Shown here piece by piece: positions 1 through 4,497 of a stretch of 6,462 nt of DNA. The DNA is from JAKBCQ01 sp021807585 (GTDB taxonomy: Bacteria; Planctomycetota; Planctomycetia; Isosphaerales; Isosphaeraceae). The stretch is from NCBI GenBank assembly GCA_027325115.1, contig DAHWFG010000043.1:1-6462 (forward strand), given 5' to 3'. Both the position numbers and the translations under genes were made by a program. The notes under the pieces were generated by a model. The model was not told where the DNA came from and searched no databases. It saw only the letters and a program-made list of their open reading frames with translations. The stretch's first letter is position 1. Each line of letters begins with the position of its first letter.

Positions 1-241
1 TGCTGTTCATAGGGGCTATTCTCTGGTCGAGGTTCACTTTTCACACGTATTGTCAATATTGGTCCGGATTCGATTGCTTTCAGGCGGAAACGATTGGATC
101 GATTGCGTGATGATCGCTCGCCGAAGGCATTTCTAGGGGTCAATCTATGATATTCGGGATATTAAGTCAAGATCAATTATGGTAGAATTGCGTTTTCTCT
201 GGAATCACGAGATTCGCTGCCGTATCCGAAACGATTTTTGC
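1..241. other. Left-edge intergenic DNA, no supportable gene
   Basis: I see no convincing gene here. The plus-strand frame beginning at base 2 runs about 45 codons to a TAG near 136 but has no recognisable protein character. A minus-strand frame stays open from a TAA near 164-166 to the left edge, with only a TTG as a possible start and no ribosome binding site. Either could be the end of a gene lying outside the window, but nothing in the sequence supports it. Confidence 0.5.
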
Positions 242-329
242 TCCCTCCCCGTGTGCGGGGAGGGATTGATTCCCCGAAGGGAACCCAGGGTTTCACCCTG
301 GGCTAAGATATCTCAGGCCTTTGGCCTGA
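242..329. repeat. Cluster of four back-to-back hairpins (palindromic intergenic repeat)
   Basis: Four perfect inverted repeats follow one another within 88 bases. They are 242-265 (10-bp stem TCCCTCCCCG, loop TGTG), 270-283 (TTCCC/GGGAA, loop CGAA), 284-302 (CCCAGGG/CCCTGGG, loop TTTCA) and 313-329 (TCAGGCC/GGCCTGA, loop TTT). None is followed by a T-run on either strand, so they do not look like intrinsic terminators. From memory, the CCCAGGG...CCCTGGG element followed by AGATATCTCAGGCC resembles a dispersed intergenic repeat of planctomycete genomes that is often mis-annotated as tiny proteins. The hairpins are read directly; the family assignment is recall. A 78-codon plus-strand frame (179-415) runs through them and is treated as spurious. 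Confidence 0.75.
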
Positions 330-331
330 AT

Positions 332-520
332 TTAGAAAACGTGAACTCTCTGATCCGGCGCGATCGAATCGCCGATTCCCAATGCATCGCCCTGGGAGAA
401 GATGCGCACGAATAACCTTCCGTCGCCTTTCAGGCCGAAGGCATGATTAGGGATCATATCAATCACCTGATCCGGCATATCCGGATCGCCTCGGAACGGA
501 GACGCCGCCGATCCCTGAAA
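332..520 (-). pseudogene. Possible remnant of an unidentified protein-coding gene
   Basis: On the minus strand one frame is open from a TGA at 523-521 down to a TAA at 334-332. It reads as a protein-like stretch: GDPDMPDQVIDMIPNHAF, then GLKGDGRLFVRIF, then SQGDALGIGDS, ending RVHVF. The composition (Gly, Asp, Ile, Phe, few Arg clusters) is unlike the Arg/Ser-rich shadow frames elsewhere. The first ATG is at 478-476, giving 48 residues, with only a weak GAGG about 10 bases upstream. Reading the same frame back through the TGA gives another 22 codons before a TAA, so it could be the 3' end of a gene broken by an in-frame stop. It stops just beside the hairpin cluster. I do not recognise the family. 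It may be a short real gene, a decayed 3' end or chance. Confidence 0.3.
469..487. repeat. Inverted repeat GATCCGG / CCGGATC
   Basis: A perfect 7-bp inverted repeat with a 5-base CATAT spacer. It lies inside the possible remnant frame at 332-520 and overlaps its only ATG. No T-run follows, so it is not an obvious terminator. Function unknown. Confidence 0.55.
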
Positions 521-542
521 TCAAATTGATGTTGAGATTGAA

Positions 543-683
543 TCATCTACTGCATCGGCGACCGGCGCCGCGAGAGTCCTCGACCGGCGTTAGCACGGGT
601 TCGGAAAGGTGAATCCCTCCGATCCGATCGGTTCCGGCAATTCGAGACGATCCGAAGCGATCGGTTCCGAAATCTAAACTCAT
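543..683 (-). other. Doubtful 46-codon open frame
   Basis: An ATG at 683-681 opens a 46-residue minus-strand frame beginning MSLDFGTDRFGSSRIAGTDR and ending at a TGA at 545-543. Residues GTDRFGS and GTDRIGG are two versions of one motif, because the DNA carries a direct repeat (625-636 and 658-669). There is no strong ribosome binding site. Its ATG overlaps (ATGA) the stop of another frame that itself overlaps the small CxxC gene, which is probably coincidence. I do not recognise the product. It could be the 5' part of the same decayed gene as 332-520, which would need a frameshift between them. Confidence 0.2.
625..669. repeat. Direct repeat CGATCGGTTCCG, two copies 33 bp apart
   Basis: CGATCGGTTCCG occurs at 625-636 and again at 658-669. 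Both copies are preceded by CGATCC, directly in the first and with GAAG interposed in the second, so the imperfect unit is close to 20 bases. Two copies only; too few for an array. It may reflect a local duplication, or the general richness of this DNA in CGATCG. Confidence 0.6.
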
Positions 684-818
684 GTGATTCCGAGGTTTAA
701 ACGTCGATCAGGACGTCGAAGTCGGACGATTCTTGGGTGTCTCAGATCCCGAACGGAAAATCCCAAGTCGGTCAATTGCTCGATGTCCGCGTTCAGAGGC
801 GAAATGAACTGAACGGCG

Positions 819-1067
819 TTAATCCGATAAAGGATGTATCCAGTTAAACATATTGCAAAAATCATCATGGCATTGCTTGCAAATCCAATAATAACCGTCA
901 TTCGTCGAATAACCCTCGGCAAGATCTCCTTCATAAAGAGAAAATTTTTCCCCGCAGAAGGCGCAATGATCATGTTCCCATTTGTCTGAATATGGAGTAT
1001 ACTTTCTCCAGTAAAGTTCCAAGTCCATCAAATATCTTTCTTGTCCGTGGAGCCTCCAATCGCTCAT
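819..1067 (-). CDS. Small CxxC...CxxC (zinc-ribbon-like) protein of unknown function
   Basis: An 82-residue protein beginning MSDWRLHGQERYLMDLELYW. Two cysteine pairs, C35-AF-C38 and C63-KQ-C66, preceded by HDH (32-34), suggest a small bound zinc. Aromatic residues are abundant (YYW at 59-61, FNW at 74-76). I recall a widespread family of small uncharacterised proteins with this pattern (WRL.GQE.YL near the start, WEHDHC.FC in the middle, WIC..C..DF near the end), but I know no function for it. The start at 1067 is chosen because GGAGAG (1078-1073) lies 5-7 bases upstream; an in-frame start at 1085 would have no such site. No signal peptide or membrane segment, so it is probably cytoplasmic. 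GC is about 39% by hand count, with AGA, ATA and TTA codons, against clearly GC-rich neighbours: a sign of horizontal acquisition. An 18-bp inverted repeat lies just upstream. Confidence 0.8.
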   Translation of the reverse strand: MSDWRLHGQERYLMDLELYWRKYTPYSDKWEHDHCAFCGEKFSLYEGDLAEGYSTNDGYYWICKQCHDDFCNMFNWIHPLSD

Positions 1068-1072
1068 GTTAT

Positions 1073-1078
1073 CTCTCC
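1073..1078 (-). promoter_or_regulatory. Ribosome binding site of the small CxxC protein
   Basis: On the minus strand this reads GGAGAG, five bases before the ATG at 1067-1065. It decides the start in favour of the MSDWRL methionine over the in-frame ATG at 1085-1083. Confidence 0.7.
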
Positions 1079-1085
1079 GAATCAT

Positions 1086-1103
1086 GATTATGGTTCCATA
1101 ATC
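1086..1103. promoter_or_regulatory. 18-bp inverted repeat, possible operator or promoter element
   Basis: GATTATGGTTCCATAATC is a perfect 8-bp inverted repeat with a two-base centre. It ends 18 bp upstream of the ATG of the small CxxC gene. On the minus strand it contains CATAAT, close to a -10 hexamer, but no good -35 lies 16-18 bases further up. In RNA it would form a 7-bp stem with a GAAC loop. It also contains the stop codon of the doubtful frame at 1088-1354. The symmetry is certain; a role as a repressor site or start-site hairpin is inference from its position. Confidence 0.45.
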
Positions 1104-1354
1104 CCGTCAGGGAACGTAACATAGGCTCGCGAGATATCGTGAAATCCGCAGACGGTTGATTTCCGGGTGTCCGCGTTCCGGCACGGGTGACCGTGTTCTG
1201 GGACGATCCCCGATAACCCCGTGAAGGCGATGCTTCTTCCTTTTTTCCGGCTCACATCTTCTTCAACGCTTTTCCAGGCCATGATGATCTCGGAGCGGTA
1301 TCCGTAAACCGTCTTAAGAATCCGCGGGACGCCCCATGAAATCTCGCCAGGCAT
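1088..1354 (-). CDS. Doubtful 88-residue hypothetical protein
   Basis: A minus-strand frame starting MPGEISWGVPRILK and ending VTFPDGIMEP, 20 bases upstream of the small CxxC gene and in the same orientation, so the two could form an operon. I do not recognise it and see no domain, signal peptide or membrane segment. The start at 1354 has a GAGG about 10 bases upstream; an internal start at residue 25 (MAWKSVEEDV, at 1282) is also possible. GC and codon use are intermediate between the AT-rich downstream gene and the GC-rich genes to the right. It could be a real small gene, a decayed fragment or a chance frame. Confidence 0.3.
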   Translation of the reverse strand: MPGEISWGVPRILKTVYGYRSEIIMAWKSVEEDVSRKKGRSIAFTGLSGIVPEHGHPCRNADTRKSTVCGFHDISRAYVTFPDGIMEP

Positions 1355-1523
1355 ATCGTACCAGCCTCACGATTTGCTTCGATCGTTAGTGTGCGGCTTC
1401 ATATCATCATACCATATCCGTGGAATCGTGATCCGAAACGACGGGTCGAAGGCCTACTAAACGCCCATCCATCTGGTTCGCCGGAATCATCAACAAGACA
1501 TTACGTATTCTTTCTTCGAATCG
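1355..1523. other. Gene-free stretch before the DUF3500 terminator
   Basis: Opposing short frames at 1391-1591 and 1407-1619 overlap each other and the terminator-like hairpin, and neither has protein-like composition, so I call no gene. On the minus strand TATGAT occurs near 1397-1406 upstream of the 1088-1354 frame and could be a -10 element, but no matching -35 was found. Confidence 0.5.
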
Positions 1524-1562
1524 AAAAACCGCGCGGCGATTCCTATACGAACCGTCGCGCGG
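1524..1562 (-). terminator. Intrinsic terminator-like hairpin downstream of the DUF3500 gene
   Basis: Read on the minus strand, the arm CCGCGCGACG (1562-1553), a 14-base loop and the arm CGCCGCGCGG (1538-1529) form a 10-position stem with one mismatch. TTTTT (1528-1524) follows immediately. It begins 31 bases after the stop of the DUF3500 gene on the same strand, exactly where a terminator is expected. The very GC-rich stem and direct T-run make this the best terminator in the window. Confidence 0.7.
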
Positions 1563-1593
1563 CGACCGAACGTCGATTCTCAAACACGTAAAA

Positions 1594-2604
1594 TCACTTC
1601 GCCGCCACGGGCGTTCCAAAATCGCCGAGCATATTCCGCCAAAGGCTATGAATATGATTGGCTCCGTTTTGGGTGTTGTTGAATTCGATGAGGAACGTCG
1701 GTCCTTGCACGCGGTACGCGTGGCCGGCGGATCGATCGGGCGCTCCCATCCACGCGAAACGGATCGATTCGGGCCCCGCGTTTTTGATCTCGTCGAGCCA
1801 AGCCGCGGCGATGTCGTCGGGCATATCGCCGGCGTAAGCCTCGATCAGCGCGCGAAGCATGCTTTTTTGATCATCGGTAAGCTTGGCGTATGCGATGCCG
1901 ACCGCGGCGGCCGTCGGCGGCTGGGGCGTGTTCGGAGCGCGGACCTCGGGGGGCGCCTCGGCTTCCACCGTCGCCTCCTTCCGTTGGCTTTCATCAAGAG
2001 CCTGCAACAGTCGTAAAGCGCGATCCTCCAATTCGGCCAGAACGCGAAGACCGGCCCGAGGGCCTTGCCGCACCTCGGCGGGATTCGACCCGAAGAACGC
2101 GGGAGTCGCCGAAACGACCTTCCCTTCGTTGATCATGAAATTGAGCGAAAGGTGATGCCCCTCGACCCGCCAACCCCACTTCCCCTTGGCTGAAGGCTCG
2201 CCAAAGAACGACAAGAAATAAAGCTCGGGGTCGCGCGTCGGTCCCTTCCCCTGCTCCATATCCTTAAGCACTTGTTCAAGGCTCATGATCGTCGTCGCCT
2301 TGGAATACCCCGAGTCGCTGACGCCCGATTGCACCAGGCCGAACGCCAGAGCCCGCTGCGCCGAAGTCATCTCCTTAAGCGGCAACCCCTTACGAGGACG
2401 GGGGATGAAGTGCCAATTGAGCCGTTCGGGGGAATCGAACGCGAACGTCGCCTTCGCTTTTTGAGAATCGTCGAGCGCGGCGAAAAGCCGAGACGCGGCG
2501 ACGGTCATCTGCGGTCCCGATTGATCGATCAACTCGCGCGCCCAAACCGCCGCGGCGATCGTGCCGATCGCGGCCAACGCCACACTGAGCTTGATTCTAC
2601 GCAT
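1594..2604 (-). CDS. Secreted or membrane-anchored DUF3500 protein
   Basis: A 336-residue protein of the DUF3500 family, whose function is unknown. Residues 1-22 (MRRIK, then a hydrophobic run LSVALAAIGTIAAAVWA) form a signal peptide or N-terminal anchor, so the protein acts outside the cytoplasmic membrane. Family hallmarks visible are WRVEGHHLSLNF (145-156), TPAFFGSNPAEVRQGPRAG (167-185) and a C-terminal block with FLIEFNNTQNGANHIHSLWR (304-323). A Pro/Ala-rich linker at about 212-235 separates two halves, each carrying a helix with a D.SQ/DDQK pattern. Conserved His, Asn and Asp suggest a possible metal or ligand site, but that is inference. The start at 2604 is preferred over an in-frame GTG at 2676 because it begins the signal peptide and has GGGGGAA (2617-2611) six bases upstream. 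A terminator-like hairpin follows at 1524-1562. Codon use matches the GC-rich genes to the right. Confidence 0.88.
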   Translation of the reverse strand: MRRIKLSVALAAIGTIAAAVWARELIDQSGPQMTVAASRLFAALDDSQKAKATFAFDSPERLNWHFIPRPRKGLPLKEMTSAQRALAFGLVQSGVSDSGYSKATTIMSLEQVLKDMEQGKGPTRDPELYFLSFFGEPSAKGKWGWRVEGHHLSLNFMINEGKVVSATPAFFGSNPAEVRQGPRAGLRVLAELEDRALRLLQALDESQRKEATVEAEAPPEVRAPNTPQPPTAAAVGIAYAKLTDDQKSMLRALIEAYAGDMPDDIAAAWLDEIKNAGPESIRFAWMGAPDRSAGHAYRVQGPTFLIEFNNTQNGANHIHSLWRNMLGDFGTPVAAK

Positions 2605-2680
2605 CTTCAGTTCCCCCGCGGACTTCAAGAAAAATGAGAGGCGGTCGCGATCGACCCTCACGTAAACTTCGATCACTCAT
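2597..2680 (-). CDS. Possible 27-residue leader peptide overlapping the DUF3500 start
   Basis: An ATG at 2680-2678 opens a 27-codon frame (MSDRSLREGRSRPP...) that ends at TAG 2599-2597. It overlaps the DUF3500 start in the arrangement ATGCGTAG. GGAG (2692-2689) lies eight bases before its ATG, a well-placed ribosome binding site that sits partly within a hairpin stem (2683-2713). Termination there would deliver ribosomes onto the main start codon, as in translational coupling. The peptide resembles nothing I know. It may be chance in GC-rich DNA. Confidence 0.25.
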   Translation of the reverse strand: MSDRSLREGRSRPPLIFLEVRGGTEDA

Positions 2681-2682
2681 CG

Positions 2683-2713
2683 TAACGACTCCGCCGCCGA
2701 AGGCTAGTCGTTA
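2683..2713 (-). promoter_or_regulatory. Hairpin in the DUF3500 leader
   Basis: TAACGACT (2683-2690) and AGTCGTTA (2706-2713) pair perfectly over 8 bp, with a smaller inner GCC/GGC stem at 2696-2704. In the minus-strand transcript it would lie in the 5' leader of the DUF3500 gene, preceded by AAAAAAAGGGGGAG, and it partly covers the GGAG of the possible leader peptide. On the plus strand it is followed, after an 8-base gap, by seven T (2722-2728), so it could instead act as a weak plus-strand terminator. The pairing is certain; the role is not. Confidence 0.4.
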
Positions 2714-2747
2714 ACTCCCCCTTTTTTTCTCGTCCGATCTCGATCGA

Positions 2748-2776
2748 TTAATATTGATACAAATAAATGTTGTTAA
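2748..2776 (-). promoter_or_regulatory. Candidate sigma-70-type promoter for the DUF3500 gene
   Basis: On the minus strand TTAACA (2776-2771, five of six to TTGACA) is separated by 17 bp from TATTAA (2753-2748, four of six to TATAAT), in the only strongly AT-rich patch of the intergenic region. It would give a leader of roughly 135 bases. The match is moderate and an AT-rich patch makes chance matches easy. Confidence 0.3.
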
Positions 2777-2990
2777 TTGAATTCACTTATCGGTTGCTCC
2801 ATCGGGCGGATTTCGTGATTGCGGCTCGATTCCAACGGTATTGTTCGCGGCATACCTCGCGCCCTTTTCGAGCCGATCTTGCATCGCGACCGAGCTTGCG
2901 CGCAAGATGGTGAGCGTTCGGAATTTTGGAATCCTCCTCCGATGCGATCGCTCCTTGATTGGATCTCGATCGCTCGGTCGTTAACTTTCT
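2777..2990. other. Upstream region of atpC, no gene seen
   Basis: About 210 bases before atpC with no supportable gene. The minus-strand frame at 2787-3512 is a shadow lying across atpC. A TAA in the atpC frame at 2982-2984 excludes any start upstream of 2991. In particular there is no end of an atpD gene here. No clear plus-strand promoter was found, though the AT-rich patch at 2745-2785 could serve both directions. Confidence 0.55.
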
Positions 2991-3005
2991 ATGCGACGAG
3001 TCGTT

Positions 3006-3443
3006 ATGTCGAAAGCCGAAGCCGCCGAAATCGGGCATAAAGAGAAAGATCGTGCGCTCCATTGCCAGGTGATCACTCCCGAGAAAACGCTGATCGACGA
3101 GGTCGTCGAGTTCGTCGCGCTGCCGCTTAGCGACGGTGAATTGGGCGTGCTTCCCGGTCGATCTCCCCTGATCGGCAGGCTCGGTTACGGCGAATTGCGC
3201 ACGCGATCGACCTCGTCGACGCATCATTATTATATCGACGGAGGATTTGCGCAAGTGCGCGACGATTTCGTGACGGTTCTTACCAATCACGCGATCCCCG
3301 CGGCCAAGATCGACGAGGTCGCGGCTTCGAAAGATCTTGAAATCGCGCTCGCTCGCAAAGCGATCACCGATCCCGAGATCGCCGAGAAAGACAAAGAGAT
3401 CGCCCGCGCCCGCGCGCGGTTGCGCGTCGCCGAACACGCTTGA
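3006..3443 (+). CDS. atpC: F-type ATP synthase epsilon subunit
   Basis: The epsilon subunit of the F1 rotor stalk, which links the gamma subunit to the c-ring and can restrain ATP hydrolysis; it acts on the cytoplasmic face of the inner membrane. The 145 residues show the family order. The N-terminal beta-sandwich has CQVITPEKTLID (20-31), VEFVALPLSDGELGVLPGRS (34-53), the PL.G.L..GELR segment (54-65) and YIDGGFAQVRDD (76-87). A C-terminal two-helix region ends ARARLRVAEHA. About 15 extra polar residues precede the usual start. A TAA at 2982-2984 limits the start to ATG 2991 or ATG 3006. Neither has a strong ribosome binding site; 3006 is preferred for a weak GACGAG and a less basic N-terminus. 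atpC normally follows atpD, but here the gene upstream is on the other strand and the downstream phosphoesterase converges, so it must have its own promoter. Confidence 0.92.
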   Translation: MSKAEAAEIGHKEKDRALHCQVITPEKTLIDEVVEFVALPLSDGELGVLPGRSPLIGRLGYGELRTRSTSSTHHYYIDGGFAQVRDDFVTVLTNHAIPAAKIDEVAASKDLEIALARKAITDPEIAEKDKEIARARARLRVAEHA

Positions 3444-3477
3444 TTCGGCTGAGCACGAACGCTCGATTCGGCTGAGC
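3442..3477. repeat. Direct repeat GATTCGGCTGAGC straddling the atpC stop
   Basis: GATTCGGCTGAGC occurs at 3442-3454, where its first bases belong to the atpC TGA, and again at 3465-3477, a 23-base period. Related pieces (CGAACACG) flank both copies, suggesting a small tandem duplication at the end of atpC. Only two copies are present. Confidence 0.6.
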
Positions 3478-3485
3478 GAACACGA

Positions 3486-3515
3486 CCGATCCATAGAGCA
3501 AGAGCAATGCATCGG
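3486..3515 (+). terminator. Weak terminator-like hairpin after atpC
   Basis: CCGATCCAT (3486-3494) and ATGCATCGG (3507-3515) pair with one mismatch around a 12-base loop, followed on the plus strand by TTGTT. It lies 43 bases after the atpC stop and before the converging phosphoesterase end. The stem is imperfect and the T-run short, so this is only a candidate. Confidence 0.3.
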
Positions 3516-3518
3516 TTG

Positions 3519-4424
3519 TTACGACGCGTGCGATTTCACGCCGCTCACCGCGGGGAAAAAAGCCGGGTCGTGGTGGATCGGCGTCGCGCGCCAACCGCGG
3601 TCGAACCACGCGTGGTGGGTTGCGGTCACCGCCGAGCCTTCGAGCGTGATCTCGAGAAAGCCGGGGGGACGGAGCCCCGTTCGATCGCGCAAGAGCGGCG
3701 ATCCCGCGTTCAAACAAAGCTGATCGACCAGACCGGGAGGTCGAAAGGCCCACGCCGCATGAACATGTCCACAACAATACAAATGCGGACCGATCGTCGC
3801 GAGGGCTTGGCGAACCGCCTCGAAATTTTCGATCCGTTTGACGGAAAGTTCGTAGAGATATCCCGGAGGCGCCGCGACGGGGTAATGGCACGCGACGATG
3901 AGCCTGCGAGGGCGTTCGGCGGGATCGGCGATCAGTTCGCACGCCTTGTTCAATTGTTCGGCAGGAAGATAACCGCGCGCCGTGATCCGAGGTTGCGTGG
4001 GGTCGAGCCCGAGAATCGCGGTCTCGTCGTCGAGCCGCCTGAGCCACGGATACCCCCCCGCCGGCGCGAACGCGCCGAACGCGTGCTCAAACGACATCGA
4101 CCGCGCCGAACTCGCGGTGTAGCGATCGTGATTCCCCGGAATGATCGTCGTCCGGTCGCGATCGACCAACAACCGCGCCAAACCCTTCAAAGCCCCGGCG
4201 AATTCCGCGGGAGAAGACGTCGTCGTCAAATCCCCGGTTATAAGGATATGATCGGGATTGATACTCAAAACGCGATCGACGACGTCGTCGAGCCGTTCGA
4301 GTCGAAACCTGCGGGCGCGCCCCGCGGCGAGGCTCATCATCCCCCACGCCCGCTTGTTCAACAGTCGGAACGGATTGAGATCAAACCGCCAAATATGAAT
4401 ATCAGATAAATGCGCGATCCGCAA
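3519..4424 (-). CDS. Calcineurin-like metallophosphoesterase
   Basis: A 301-residue two-metal phosphoesterase. All five metal-binding blocks are present in order: D8-x-H10 (HLSDIH), GD65 (LITGDLT), GNHD (97-100), H180 (ACHYP) and GHVH (219-222). These coordinate a di-metal centre that hydrolyses phosphomono- or phosphodiesters; the substrate cannot be told from sequence. The domain fills most of the chain. There is no signal peptide or membrane helix, so it is probably cytoplasmic. The start is TTG at 4424, giving MRIAHLSD, the usual N-terminus of the fold; AGGA about eight bases upstream supports it and no ATG lies nearby in frame. It follows the CPBP protease gene by 73 bp on the same strand, so they are probably co-transcribed. 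It converges with atpC, 75 bp apart. The 300-codon frame on the opposite strand (3507-4409) is Arg/Pro-rich and spurious. Confidence 0.9.
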   Translation of the reverse strand: MRIAHLSDIHIWRFDLNPFRLLNKRAWGMMSLAAGRARRFRLERLDDVVDRVLSINPDHILITGDLTTTSSPAEFAGALKGLARLLVDRDRTTIIPGNHDRYTASSARSMSFEHAFGAFAPAGGYPWLRRLDDETAILGLDPTQPRITARGYLPAEQLNKACELIADPAERPRRLIVACHYPVAAPPGYLYELSVKRIENFEAVRQALATIGPHLYCCGHVHAAWAFRPPGLVDQLCLNAGSPLLRDRTGLRPPGFLEITLEGSAVTATHHAWFDRGWRATPIHHDPAFFPAVSGVKSHAS

Positions 4425-4497
4425 CGCGAAGATCCTCAGATGAGCCGACGGGTGCGCTCGATTGACCGCGTTTTGGTCGACGACGACCAGGCCGCGG

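Noticed and set aside
179..415. A 78-codon plus-strand frame
   Set aside because: It runs through four perfect hairpins, and its middle (LIPRREPRVSPWAKI) is simply a translation of the repeat. The protein-like frame in this area is on the other strand.
242..487. Repeats that might be a CRISPR array
   Set aside because: The hairpins differ from each other in sequence, and there are no regularly spaced identical repeats, no spacers of constant length and no cas genes.
680..973. A 97-codon minus-strand frame with a hydrophobic stretch resembling a membrane segment
   Set aside because: More than half of it overlaps the small CxxC gene in another frame, and the hydrophobic run comes from reading that AT-rich gene out of frame. 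The remaining C-terminal part is not recognisable.
1648..2637. Several plus-strand frames of 80-120 codons
   Set aside because: All are antisense to the DUF3500 gene and have Arg-rich compositions typical of shadows.
2787..3512. A 241-codon open frame on the minus strand
   Set aside because: It covers atpC in antisense. The plus-strand product is clearly the epsilon subunit, and this translation has no family features.
3364..4047. A 227-codon minus-strand frame overlapping both atpC and the phosphoesterase
   Set aside because: It is in a different frame from the phosphoesterase on the same strand and is dominated by Arg and Ser; a shadow frame.
3507..4409. A 300-codon open frame on the plus strand
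   Set aside because: It lies opposite the metallophosphoesterase, whose catalytic motifs are complete. Its translation is Arg/Pro-rich with no domain, as expected for the antisense of a GC-rich gene.
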